Below, piece by piece: positions 24,779 through 32,598 of a stretch of DNA of 64,000 bases (positions are counted from its first letter, which is position 1; every line of letters begins with the position of its first letter). The notes beneath the pieces are model-generated. The model saw only the letters and a program-made list of their open reading frames with translations, had not been told where the DNA came from and did no database searches. The position numbers were made by a program, and so were the translations under genes. Source of the DNA: JAOUEA01 sp041287635 (lineage in GTDB: Bacteria; Actinomycetota; UBA4738; HRBIN12); the NCBI GenBank assembly GCA_041287635.1, contig JBGGNG010000186.1, forward strand, positions 1 through 64,000, read 5' to 3'.

Positions 24779-25048
24779 TCAGGCCAGCTGCAGGAACAGG
24801 CGCTGCAGCTCCTCGGGGTCGTACCCCTCGGCCGCGGCCGACTCCTCGTCGCGCAGGCACGCGGTGAGGTTCGCCACGAGGTAGCGGGCCCCCGCTCGCT
24901 CGAGCGCGCGGGTCGCGGCGGCGAACTGCCTCACGACGTCGCGGCAGTCGCGGCCGTCTTCGATCATCGTCGCCAGGCCGTCCACCTGTCCCTGCACGCG
25001 GTGCAGGCGGTTCACGACCTCGCGGAGTTCGGTGGCATCCACGTTCAT
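24779..25048 (-). CDS. CsoR/RcnR-family repressor, CstR-like persulfide sensor
   Basis: An 89-residue all-helical repressor of the CsoR/RcnR/FrmR (DUF156) family, recognised by NRLHRVQGQVDGL and DCRDVVRQFAAATRALERA. Cys35 and Cys64 match the two Cys ligands of copper-sensing CsoR (Cys36 and Cys65 in M. tuberculosis), but the copper-ligand His position is Asn60. Two Cys without that His is the hallmark of CstR, which senses persulfide by forming di- or trisulfide links. The downstream sulfur genes agree. It is the first gene of the operon, with a perfect palindrome 37 bases upstream that is likely its own operator. Confidence 0.9.
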   Translation of the reverse strand: MNVDATELREVVNRLHRVQGQVDGLATMIEDGRDCRDVVRQFAAATRALERAGARYLVANLTACLRDEESAAAEGYDPEELQRLFLQLA

Positions 25049-25085
25049 CGGGGCTCCCTTCCCAGGCTCACGAAGGGCACAACCC

Positions 25086-25103
25086 TATACCCCCAGGGGT
25101 ATA
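25086..25103. promoter_or_regulatory. Palindromic operator for the CstR-like repressor
   Basis: TATACCCC-CA-GGGGTATA is a perfect inverted repeat with eight-base arms and a two-base centre. A-T flanks around a G-tract/C-tract core is the known operator style of CsoR-family repressors. On the minus strand its left arm doubles as a TATA-rich -10 region for the operon, so binding would block RNA polymerase. The start codon of the repressor lies 37 bases downstream. Confidence 0.85.
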
Positions 25104-25107
25104 TTCC

Positions 25108-25423
25108 CCTCTCTGCGGTGACAGCGTCTCATCGCTCACCGAGCTGATGCTCGGCGCCGAGATCTTCGACATCGCGGCGAGTGGGCCGAGGGGTTCCGAT
25201 TCGACGAGGACGACTTCCAGGTCGACGCGATCGACGAGGTGGGGCCGGCCGGGCACTTCCTCGACCAGGAGCACACGCTGCTCAACATGCGCGAGTTCTG
25301 GCGGGAGACGTTCGGGAGCTGCTCGCGACGCACGAGCCGGTCCCGCTGCCCGAGGGCATGGAAGCCGAGCTCGACGCGATCATGGAGACCTACGGGGCGC
25401 AGTCGCTCGCCGAAGCCCGCTGA
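25108..25423 (+). pseudogene. Decayed C-terminal fragment of a trimethylamine methyltransferase (MttB) family gene
   Basis: Three consecutive pieces in three different frames all resemble the MttB family C-terminus. Piece one (from about 25114) reads CGDSVSSLTELMLGAEIFDI; piece two (about 25176-25310) includes RFDEDDFQVDAIDEVGPAGH then FLDQEHTLLNMREFWRE; piece three (about 25310-25423) reads RELLATHEPVPLPEGMEAEL and ends in TGA. Order and spacing follow the family, so this is one gene end broken by at least two frameshifts, with the N-terminal three quarters missing. It begins a few bases from the CstR operator, so the missing part was replaced or deleted. Non-pyrrolysine members (MtgB-like) act on glycine betaine and related compounds. 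Confidence 0.75.
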
Positions 25424-25487
25424 CCAACCACGATGAGTTCTAAGCTCGTCGTCCGTCCTACGGGGTGAGGACCACGAAGGAGGATCG

Positions 25488-25583
25488 ATGCGCGAGGACA
25501 CGGCGGGCCCGGCGGCAACGCGGGGCAAGGAATCGCAATCCCAGGAAGGGAGGGGCACCCCCCCTGTCCCTCAGCCTCGATAG
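25488..25583 (+). CDS. Short upstream reading frame (31 codons) before the DrrA-like gene
   Basis: An ATG with an excellent ribosome site (AAGGAGG, four bases before the start) opens a 31-codon frame, beginning MREDTAGPAATRGKES and ending in TAG twelve bases before the ATPase ATG. The protein is polar and resembles nothing I know. Its TAG is also the first three bases of the TAGGGT -10 box of the next gene. It could be a leader peptide used only on longer transcripts, or a chance frame; the strong ribosome site is the only support. Confidence 0.35.
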   Translation: MREDTAGPAATRGKESQSQEGRGTPPVPQPR

Positions 25584-25586
25584 GGT
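25581..25586 (+). promoter_or_regulatory. -10 box (TAGGGT) of a leaderless promoter for the DrrAB-like operon
   Basis: TAGGGT is followed by eight bases and then the ATG of the ATPase gene, which has no Shine-Dalgarno sequence of its own. Confidence 0.55.
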
Positions 25587-25594
25587 TGTCGGCT

Positions 25595-26620
25595 ATGTCC
25601 TCTCCCATCATCCGGACCGAGCAGCTCGTCAAGCACTTCGGCGAGGTCCAGGCCCTCAAGGGCGTCGATCTCGAGGTGCAGAAGGGCACCGTGCTCGGCA
25701 TGCTCGGCCCCAACGGGGCCGGCAAGACGACGGCGGTGCGCATCCTGACGACCTTGCTCGCGCCCACAAGCGGCCGGGCGGAGGTGGACGGGCTCGACGT
25801 GGTGCGCGACGCCGAGGAGCTCCGGTTCCGCATCGGGCTCGCCGGACAGAGCGCCGCGGTCGACGAGAACCTGACCGGGCTCGAGAACCTCGAGCTCGTC
25901 GGGCGCCTCTATCACCTGCCCAAGGCTGAGGCGCGACGCCGTGGCGGCGAGGTGCTCGAGCGATTCGGCCTGTCCGATGCCGCCGACCGCCCCACGAAGA
26001 CCTACTCGGGCGGCATGCGACGCCGCCTCGACCTGGCAGCGAGCCTCGTCGGGCGGCCCGACATCCTCTTCCTCGACGAGCCCACGACCGGGCTCGACCC
26101 GCGCAGCCGTATCGACGTGTGGGACTTCGTCCGCGAGCTGCAGGCCGACGGCACGACCCTGCTGCTCACGACGCAGTACCTCGAGGAGGCCGACCAGCTC
26201 GCCGATCGCATCGCGGTCATCGACGAGGGGACCGTCATCGCCGAGGGCACGTCCGATGAGCTGAAGGACCAGATCGGTGGCGAGGTGCTCGAGCTGCACG
26301 TCGACGATGCCAGCCATCTGGCCCGCGTGGCCGAGGCGCTCAACGGTGTCGGGGCGGGTGCGCCCTCCGTCGACGCCGAGGCCCGACTGGTTCGCATCCC
26401 GGTGGGCAGCGATGGTTTCGACGCCTTGCGAGACAGCGTGCGCCTGCTCGACGAGGGGAAGATCTGGGTGGTCGACATCGCACTGCACCGCCCGACCCTG
26501 GACGACGTGTTCCTCTCGCTCACGGGCCGCGTCGCCGAGGACGGCTCCGAGTCCGGGGCCGAACCGGCGGATCGCAGACGAGGTAAGGGTCGGAAAGGCA
26601 AGGAGGAGGAGCACGCATGA
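25595..26620 (+). CDS. ABC exporter ATP-binding protein, DrrA family
   Basis: A 341-residue ATPase of the daunorubicin-resistance (DrrA) family. Walker A is GPNGAGKTT (about 39-47), the Q-loop follows, the signature is YSGGMRRRLDLAASL, Walker B is ILFLDEPTTGLDP, and the H-loop position is TTQYLEEADQ, with Gln where His is usual, a known DrrA-class feature. The C-terminal DrrA domain ends at LDDVFLSLTGR, followed by a Lys/Arg/Glu tail. The ATG is preferred to an upstream TTG. The permease gene overlaps by four bases (ATGA). It powers export of a hydrophobic compound; resistance or lipid export are both possible. Confidence 0.93.
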   Translation: MSSPIIRTEQLVKHFGEVQALKGVDLEVQKGTVLGMLGPNGAGKTTAVRILTTLLAPTSGRAEVDGLDVVRDAEELRFRIGLAGQSAAVDENLTGLENLELVGRLYHLPKAEARRRGGEVLERFGLSDAADRPTKTYSGGMRRRLDLAASLVGRPDILFLDEPTTGLDPRSRIDVWDFVRELQADGTTLLLTTQYLEEADQLADRIAVIDEGTVIAEGTSDELKDQIGGEVLELHVDDASHLARVAEALNGVGAGAPSVDAEARLVRIPVGSDGFDALRDSVRLLDEGKIWVVDIALHRPTLDDVFLSLTGRVAEDGSESGAEPADRRRGKGRKGKEEEHA

Positions 26621-27480
26621 GCGCGGTCGCACAGACGCCCCTCGACCGACGGGCTCCCTCGAGCATCGGCGGGCGCATGAGCCTGGCGTTCACCGACGGG
26701 CTGCTCGTCGCACGGCGGAACCTGGTCACCCTCACCCGGGTGCCGACCGTCTTCATCTTCGAGCTGGTGCAGCCCGTGATGTTCGTGCTGCTCTTCCGGT
26801 TCATCTACGCGGATCAGTTCCGGTTCCTGCCGGAGGGACTCGACTACGTGCAGTTCCTGATGCCGGGCATCTTCGTGCAGAACGCGATCTTCGGCGCGAC
26901 GACGACGGCGGTCGGGCTCGCGGAGGACCTGAAGACCGGCATCATCGATCGGTTCCGATCGCTGCCGATGGCGCGGTCGGCGGTGCTCGCCGGGCGCACG
27001 ACATCCGACCTCGCGAAGAACCTGCTGCTGGTGCTGATCGTGATCGTGATCGGGTACCTCGTGGGGTTCCGGTTCGAGAACGGGTTCCTCTCCGCGGTGG
27101 GCGTGGTGCTGCTCGTTCTCGCGGTCGGATTCGCGTGGTCGTGGGTGTTCGCGTGCCTGGGACTGGCCCTGAAGCAGGTCGAGGCCGTGCAGGCGGCGTC
27201 GTTCACGCTGGTCTTCCCCGTCGTGTTCGTGAGCTCGGCGTTCGCGCCGGTCGAAGGCATGGTCGAATGGCTGCAGCCGATCGCTCGCGCCAACCCCGTG
27301 TCGATCTGGTGCAACCTCGCGAGGTACCTGTCGAACGGTCCGATCGGCATCACCGACCCGATCACGAACGTGCCCGTCGACACGTTCGAGAACCTGCTCG
27401 TCAAGTCGGTCGTGTGGATCGCGATCATCCTGGCGATCGCGGCGCCCATCGCCATCCGGTTGTACCGCAAGCTCGACTGA
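26617..27480 (+). CDS. ABC-2 permease, DrrB family
   Basis: A 287-residue permease with the six-helix ABC-2 (DrrB) layout. After a cytoplasmic start, NLVTLTRVPTVFIFELVQPV leads into the first helix; the conserved MPGIFVQNAIFGATTTAVGLAEDL, DRFRSLPMARSAVL coupling helix and VFVSSAFAPVEGMVEWLQPI regions follow. It is translationally coupled to the DrrA-like ATPase. Together they should form a homodimeric-type exporter of two ATPases and two permeases. A hairpin follows the stop by two bases. Confidence 0.92.
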   Translation: MSAVAQTPLDRRAPSSIGGRMSLAFTDGLLVARRNLVTLTRVPTVFIFELVQPVMFVLLFRFIYADQFRFLPEGLDYVQFLMPGIFVQNAIFGATTTAVGLAEDLKTGIIDRFRSLPMARSAVLAGRTTSDLAKNLLLVLIVIVIGYLVGFRFENGFLSAVGVVLLVLAVGFAWSWVFACLGLALKQVEAVQAASFTLVFPVVFVSSAFAPVEGMVEWLQPIARANPVSIWCNLARYLSNGPIGITDPITNVPVDTFENLLVKSVVWIAIILAIAAPIAIRLYRKLD

Positions 27481-27481
27481 G

Positions 27482-27500
27482 GCTCGGAACACCACCGAGC
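27482..27500 (+). terminator. Possible hairpin terminator after the DrrAB-like operon
   Basis: GCTCGG and CCGAGC form a six-base-pair stem around a seven-base loop, starting two bases after the permease stop. There is no T run, so termination is uncertain, although GC-rich actinobacterial terminators often lack one. Confidence 0.3.
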
Positions 27501-27548
27501 GTCCCGGCGTTGCGGAAACCTGAGCCGCGCATCGAGTGAGGAGTGCCC

Positions 27549-29126
27549 GTGGGTCTATTCGGTTTCGAAGGTGACGACGCGCGCGAGAAGGTCATCGTGC
27601 TGCTCACGATGTGCTTCGCGCTGGCGATGGTGATGATCGACAACACCGTCGTCAACGTGGCGCTGCCGACGCTCAACCAGGAGCTCGGCGCGAGCATCAG
27701 CGACCTGCAGTGGATCGTCGACAGCTACGTGCTGGTCTTCGCCTCCCTGCTGTTGACCGGCGGCATCCTCGGCGACCGCTACGGGCGCAAGCGCATGTTC
27801 CTGGCCGGCCTCGCGATCTTCACGGCGTCCTCGCTCGCCTGCGGGCTGGCCGACAGCAGCATGCAGCTGATCGCCGCGCGCGCCGCGCAGGGCGTCGGCG
27901 CCGCACTGCTGATGCCAGGCACGCTCTCCATCCTCACGGTGACGTTCCCACCGCAGGAGCGGGCCAAGGCGATCGGGCTGTGGGCCGGTGTCTCGGGGCT
28001 TGCCCTCGCGCTGGGGCCGACCCTCGGCGGCTACATGGTCGAGCACCTCGGCTGGGAGTCGGTGTTCTTCTTGAACGTGCCGGTCGGCATCGTCGCGTAC
28101 GCGGTGGCGGTGCGAACGGTCCGGGAATCACGCTCGGACGAGGCTCGCAGCCTCGACCTCGTGGGGCTGGCGCTCGGCACCGGGGCGTTGTTCGCGCTCA
28201 CGTACTCCCTCATCGAAGCGAACCAGCGCGGGTGGGACGACCCGCTGATCGTCGCCGGGCTCGTCGTCGGCGCGCTGCTCGTGGGCGCGTTCCTCGTGTG
28301 GGAGGGCCGCAACCCGCACGCGATGATGCCGCTCTCGTACTTCCGCATCCCGGCGTTCACGGCCGGCAACATCGTGGCGTTCTCCGTATCGCTCGGCATG
28401 TTCGCCACGTTCTTCTTCCTGAGCCTCTTCATGCAGAGCCCGTTCCTGCGCGGGTACACGGCGTTCGAGACGGGCCTGCGGTTCCTGCCGATGACGCTGA
28501 TGATCGTCGTAACGGCGCCCAACGCCGGCCGCTACGCGTCGAAGCACGGCTCGAGGGCGCCGATGACGTACGGGCTGATCCTGGCCGGCGGCGGCCTGTT
28601 GGCGCTCTCGCGTCTCACCCCCGACACGCCGTACTGGGTCATGGGCGTGCTCTTCGCGATCATGGGCCACGGCATGGGCTCGACGATGGCGCCCATGACG
28701 GCCGCGGTGATGAACGCCGTGGGACCCCAGCGGGCCGGGCTCGGCTCCGCGACGACGAACACGAGCCGAGAGGTCGGTGGTGTCTTCGGCATCGCGCTGC
28801 TCGGCACGATCCTGTTCACCCGACTGGAAGCCGTGCTGGCACCGAGCATCGCCGATCTCGGCCTCTCGCCGGCGCAGCAGGAGGCGATCACGGCCGCCGC
28901 CGGCCACGGCCAGCTCGACGTCGGCGCGCTCGGACTGAACCCGGAGCAGGCTGCGGCGGTGGGCCAGGCGTTCGGTGACGCGTTCCTGAGCGGGTTCCGC
29001 TTCGCGCTCGTCGTCGCCGGTCTCGCGCTGCTCACGGCGGCGCTCATCGCGAACCGCTTCATCCCGGGGCGCGACGCCGCGTTCGTCAGGGCACCGGGCG
29101 AGGCGCCCGTCGCCGTGGAGGCGTGA
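27549..29126 (+). CDS. MFS drug/proton antiporter, DHA2 (14-helix EmrB/QacA) family
   Basis: A 525-residue major facilitator with fourteen predicted helices. Diagnostic segments are DNTVVNVALPTL (motif D1, helix 1), GGILGDRYGRKRMFLAGLAIF (motif A), AARAAQGVGAALLMPGTLSI and GPTLGGYMVEHLGWESVFFLNVPVG (motif C), all typical of DHA2 exporters. Drug or metabolite efflux driven by protons is expected; substrates cannot be predicted. The second of two GTG codons is chosen because a GAGGAG site precedes it at good distance. It follows the DrrAB-like genes by 68 bases; the region from 25.6 to 29.1 kb is thus a run of exporters. Confidence 0.92.
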   Translation: MGLFGFEGDDAREKVIVLLTMCFALAMVMIDNTVVNVALPTLNQELGASISDLQWIVDSYVLVFASLLLTGGILGDRYGRKRMFLAGLAIFTASSLACGLADSSMQLIAARAAQGVGAALLMPGTLSILTVTFPPQERAKAIGLWAGVSGLALALGPTLGGYMVEHLGWESVFFLNVPVGIVAYAVAVRTVRESRSDEARSLDLVGLALGTGALFALTYSLIEANQRGWDDPLIVAGLVVGALLVGAFLVWEGRNPHAMMPLSYFRIPAFTAGNIVAFSVSLGMFATFFFLSLFMQSPFLRGYTAFETGLRFLPMTLMIVVTAPNAGRYASKHGSRAPMTYGLILAGGGLLALSRLTPDTPYWVMGVLFAIMGHGMGSTMAPMTAAVMNAVGPQRAGLGSATTNTSREVGGVFGIALLGTILFTRLEAVLAPSIADLGLSPAQQEAITAAAGHGQLDVGALGLNPEQAAAVGQAFGDAFLSGFRFALVVAGLALLTAALIANRFIPGRDAAFVRAPGEAPVAVEA

Positions 29127-29173
29127 GAGTCGGGCGTCGAGCGCACCGGCGCCTGGTCTGACAGCATCCCGCC

Positions 29174-30247
29174 ATGGAGCTGACGCTTCGCATCATCTCG
29201 GTCCTCATCGGGGTTGGCCTGGTGGTCGCGGCGGTGACGTCGGCGGTCAAGACCGTCGTGATCCCTCGACATGCGTCGTCGGCGATCACGCGAACCGTCT
29301 TCACGGTGCTCAAACGCGCGTACGACCTGGTCACCCCGGCATCGATGTCGTTCGAGCGCCGTGACCGCGTGCTCGCCACGTACGCCCCGCTCGGCATGCT
29401 GGGCCTGCTCGTGGCGTGGATCGGCCTGACTTTCCTGGGCTACGCCGCGATCTTCTGGGGGCTCGACGGCGGCACGAGCGCGACGGTGGCGATCGAGCTC
29501 TCCGGGTCGTCGCTGCTCACGCTCGGGTTCCTGCGGCCTTCCACGTTCTGGCTGATGATGGTGTCCTTCACCGAGGCCGCGATCGGCCTGTTCCTGCTCG
29601 CCCTGTTGATCACCTACCTTCCCAGCATCAACGGCGCGTTCTCACGCCGCGAGCAGGGGGTGACCGCGCTCTCGGTGCGCGCCGGCGAGCCGCCCTCGGG
29701 CGTGGAGATGGTGCTTCGCTTCTGGCGACTCGAGCGTATGTCCGAGCTGCACGAGGTCTGGGTCGAGTGGGAGCGCTGGTTCGTCGACGTCGAGGAGACG
29801 CACACGTCGTTCTCGGCGCTCACGTTCTTCCGCTCACCGCAGACCGACCACTCGTGGGTGACGGCGGCGGGCGCGGTGCTCGACGCGGCGGCGCTGACGA
29901 CCTCGACGATCGACGTCCCCCACGACGTCCAGGCCGACATCTGCATCCGGGCGGGATACCTGTCGCTTCGGCGCATCGCCGAGGGGTTCGGCATCCAGTT
30001 CGACCGGGAGCCCGCAGCCGGCGATGCGATCTCGATCACGAGGCAGGAATGGGAAGACGCGATCGACGACCTGGCCGCCGACGGGGTGGCGATCCGGGCC
30101 GACCGCGACCGGGCCTGGCGGGACTTCGCCGGGTGGCGGGTGAACTACGACACGGTGCTGCTCGAGCTCGCCGACCTCACCGACGCGCCGTACGCGATGT
30201 GGTCGTCGGACCGGGGCGTGCTGCACCCAGCTACGCGCCGGGCTTGA
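29174..30247 (+). CDS. Membrane protein with a potassium-channel-like pore segment
   Basis: A 357-residue protein with helices at about 4-26, 75-98 and 123-150, and a soluble C-terminal domain of some 200 residues. Between the second and third helices lies SGSSLLTLGFLRPSTFWLMM, which looks like the pore loop of two-helix potassium channels, but the selectivity filter reads TLGFLRP rather than TxGYGD. A following helix rich in Gly/Leu supports the resemblance. It may be a channel relative with altered selectivity or a non-conducting sensor. The ATG follows CAGCAT plus six bases, a weak leaderless -10. Its 3' end overlaps the convergent DUF2269-like gene by 17 bases. Confidence 0.65.
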   Translation: MELTLRIISVLIGVGLVVAAVTSAVKTVVIPRHASSAITRTVFTVLKRAYDLVTPASMSFERRDRVLATYAPLGMLGLLVAWIGLTFLGYAAIFWGLDGGTSATVAIELSGSSLLTLGFLRPSTFWLMMVSFTEAAIGLFLLALLITYLPSINGAFSRREQGVTALSVRAGEPPSGVEMVLRFWRLERMSELHEVWVEWERWFVDVEETHTSFSALTFFRSPQTDHSWVTAAGAVLDAAALTTSTIDVPHDVQADICIRAGYLSLRRIAEGFGIQFDREPAAGDAISITRQEWEDAIDDLAADGVAIRADRDRAWRDFAGWRVNYDTVLLELADLTDAPYAMWSSDRGVLHPATRRA

Positions 30248-30710
30248 AGACCATGTCGAGCACGACCAGGACGAGCACGGCGTAGTCGACGCGCGACACC
30301 GTGACCAGGCGATCGCGCATCGCGGTCACGCCTGGGTCGTCGACGCCCTTCTCCTCGGCGAGCCTCGCGATCTTGCCGCCGGTCGGACCGAGGAAGAGCG
30401 AGCCCGTGAGGGCGGTCGCCACGATGCCGATCAGCGCGAGCGTGATCCAGAGCTCGAAGGCATAGGGGCCGTACCAGACCATCGCGATGCCCGAGAGCAG
30501 CACGATGACCGACGCCGGCATGAACAACCGCTGCCCGATGTGCTCGGCGTCCTTGCCCAGCTGTAGGAACCCGGCGTTGTCGTTCGCCCGCTTGAACTGC
30601 GCGATCTTCACCTGGAAGAAGAACGCACCTCCCACCCAGACGATCGCCGCGAAGACGTGCACGAAGACGATCGCCTTGTACAGGGTCGTGTTGAACGCGA
30701 GCAGTTCCAT
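30231..30710 (-). CDS. DUF2269-like integral membrane protein
   Basis: A 159-residue protein with four predicted helices. The first begins FVHVFAAIVWVGGAFFFQV, the His-x3-Ala-x3-Trp-x-Gly pattern of DUF2269/CopD-like membrane proteins, where the His can bind haem or metal. Later elements are MPASVIVLLSGIAMVWYGP and a closing helix VDYAVLVLVVLDMVF. Function is unknown. It stands as a single gene convergent with the channel-like gene and 69 bases upstream of the MFS gene stop. Confidence 0.72.
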   Translation of the reverse strand: MELLAFNTTLYKAIVFVHVFAAIVWVGGAFFFQVKIAQFKRANDNAGFLQLGKDAEHIGQRLFMPASVIVLLSGIAMVWYGPYAFELWITLALIGIVATALTGSLFLGPTGGKIARLAEEKGVDDPGVTAMRDRLVTVSRVDYAVLVLVVLDMVFKPGA

Positions 30711-30779
30711 CGCCGAGCACCCTCCCGTGTCGGACCGGCTGCGGGACGATACCGCCGGGGCGGCGTCGGGGGAAGCACG

Positions 30780-32069
30780 TCAGGGGGTCGGATCTCGCGC
30801 GTCGTATCGCCAGAAGCCGGGCGCGAACCACCGCAGGATGCCCACGCCGACGATCGTGAGCAACCCGCCCGACACGATCGAGAACGGCACGCTCGTGAGC
30901 GAGGCCACCGCGCCCGATTCCACGTTGCCGAGGGAGGGCCCGGTCGCCCACACGGCCATGCCGATGCCGTCGAGCCGTCCGCGGAGGCGATCCTCCACGG
31001 CCGTCTGCAGGATCGTGGAGCGGTAGATACCGCTCACCATGTCGCCGGCGCCCGCCACCGTGAGCATCGCGAGGGAGAGCCAGAGCACGTCTGAGAACCC
31101 GAAGACGACGATCGCGAGGCCCCATACGGCGACCGCGATCAGGATCGCGCGACCTTGACGACGCACGTGCTTGGCACGTCCGGAGAGCATCGTCGCGAGG
31201 AACGAGCCGACGGCCGGTGCGGCGTAGAGCAGGCCAAGCACGAACGGCCCCTCGCCGAGCCGGTCCGCGACCGCCGGGAACAGCGCGATCGGGAACCCGA
31301 AGACCATCGCGTTCAGGTCCACCAGGAACACGGTCTGCAACGTGCGTTTGCCCTTCAGGAACCGGAAGCCGTCTTTGATCGCTTCCCAGCTCACCTCGTT
31401 CTCCTCGTCGCTGGGCGGCGACGGGTGCATGCGCGCGATCTGCACGATCACGAAGAGGAACGTGAACGCGTCGAACACGAACGCCCCGCTCGGCGAGATC
31501 GTGGCGAGCAACACGCCCGCGACGACCGGGCCGAGCATCGATCCGAACGTGCCGAAACCCGCCTCGAGCGCCTTCACCGAGGGCAGCAGATCAGGGTCGA
31601 CGAGCCGCGCCGGCCACGTGTCGAGGGCGGGTCGGTTGAACGTGTAGAGCCCGGCCGAGACGAACGCGAACGCGTACAGCGGCCACAGCAGCGGCTCGTC
31701 GAGGAACGCGTTCACCGCCATGAACGCCGACATCACGACGAGGATCAGGTGGGTCACGATCGTGAGCCGCCGTCGCTCGAGCGCGTCGGCGAACGCCCCT
31801 CCGACGATCGGGAACACGAAGACCGGCACCAGCTCCACGAGCCCGATCAGCCCGACCGCGAGCGTCGAGCCCGTGATGTCGTACACCTGGAACGGCACGA
31901 CCACCGCCACGATCTCGTCCCCGAAGTCCGAGACCGAGCGGCCGATGAAGAGCTTCCGGAAGTCCGGCGACACCTTGAGCGGGGTGACGTCGACCAGGTG
32001 CCCCCGAGCGCGCGCGAGGAAGCCCTTGGGCTGCGGGTCGTGCGGTGGTGATCCGAGGTGGTCGGCCAT
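30780..32069 (-). CDS. MFS transporter, EntS/enterobactin-exporter-like 12-helix family
   Basis: A 429-residue major facilitator with twelve predicted helices. The N-terminus carries LFIGRSVSDFGDEIVAVVVP, then GLVELVPVFVFPIVGGAFAD and ERRRLTIVTHLIL in the motif-A region, a pattern shared with EntS and macrolide-efflux-type MFS proteins. EAGFGTFGSMLGPVVAG in helix 5 also fits. No siderophore genes are near, so the substrate is open. The ATG is 14 bases after the probable end of the frame-disrupted secreted protein gene upstream. Confidence 0.88.
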   Translation of the reverse strand: MADHLGSPPHDPQPKGFLARARGHLVDVTPLKVSPDFRKLFIGRSVSDFGDEIVAVVVPFQVYDITGSTLAVGLIGLVELVPVFVFPIVGGAFADALERRRLTIVTHLILVVMSAFMAVNAFLDEPLLWPLYAFAFVSAGLYTFNRPALDTWPARLVDPDLLPSVKALEAGFGTFGSMLGPVVAGVLLATISPSGAFVFDAFTFLFVIVQIARMHPSPPSDEENEVSWEAIKDGFRFLKGKRTLQTVFLVDLNAMVFGFPIALFPAVADRLGEGPFVLGLLYAAPAVGSFLATMLSGRAKHVRRQGRAILIAVAVWGLAIVVFGFSDVLWLSLAMLTVAGAGDMVSGIYRSTILQTAVEDRLRGRLDGIGMAVWATGPSLGNVESGAVASLTSVPFSIVSGGLLTIVGVGILRWFAPGFWRYDARDPTP

Positions 32070-32083
32070 GACGGCCGCCCACG

Positions 32084-32584
32084 CTACCGGCTCGCGCCGG
32101 GTTCAGTGGTGCCGGGCGTACCGGACGAGCTCGCGGAACCGTTCGTGGGTTCAGGCGTCGAGACTCTCCGCAGGCCCCGTCGAATCGGGAAGTGCCATCG
32201 TCGCGTTGCCGAGCGACGAGCCCGTACCGGCCACCGATGGTGAGTTCGAGGTTCTCCCCGGCCCCCACGCCGGGTGCGGCCTTCCAGAACCGGACCCGCG
32301 CGATGCGAGGCCCGTACCCGACGGGATGCTCCACGACCTCGACGCGCGCGATCGTGTCGCCACCTCGGGGATCGCCACCGAGGTCGCGATGGCCGACCAC
32401 GCGGCCGAGGATCAGCAACGGGAACCGGGGCTCCCCGGTCGTGTCGGCATCGATCATCTCCCGCAAGGCGAGCGCATCAGGGTCCTCCGCACAGGCGGCG
32501 ACGGCGGGCGGAGCCGCCCACACGCCAATTCCCGCCACGAGGAGCAACCGGGACGATCACGGCGATGAGCGGGCGTCGTCGCAT
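32084..32584 (-). pseudogene. Frame-disrupted secreted protein (possible TIMP/netrin-like domain)
   Basis: The central frame encodes a signal-peptide core (LLLVAGIGVWAAPPAVAACA) and a beta-rich domain with FPLLILGRVVGHRDL, TIARVEVVEHPVGY, NLELTIGGRYGLVARQ and FDGACGES, a layout resembling bacterial TIMP/NTR-like OB folds. Its only in-frame start is a TTG. One base upstream in another frame lies MRRRPLIAVIVP, which would complete the signal peptide if one G near 32548 were removed. After CGES the frame runs into the MFS gene, whereas a neighbouring frame gives a Ser/Thr/Pro-rich tail ending at 32084, before that gene. Two indels thus restore a normal secreted protein. Genuine decay and sequence error are both possible. 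Confidence 0.5.
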
Positions 32585-32598
32585 CGTCGAACGGCACC

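Noticed and set aside
23987..25048. Copper resistance operon
   Set aside because: The repressor is in the CsoR family, but its His copper ligand is Asn and the downstream genes are for sulfur, with no copper ATPase or chaperone.
30231..30247. The 17-base overlap of convergent genes as a sign of error
   Set aside because: Both proteins end naturally and short convergent overlaps are common in compact GC-rich genomes.
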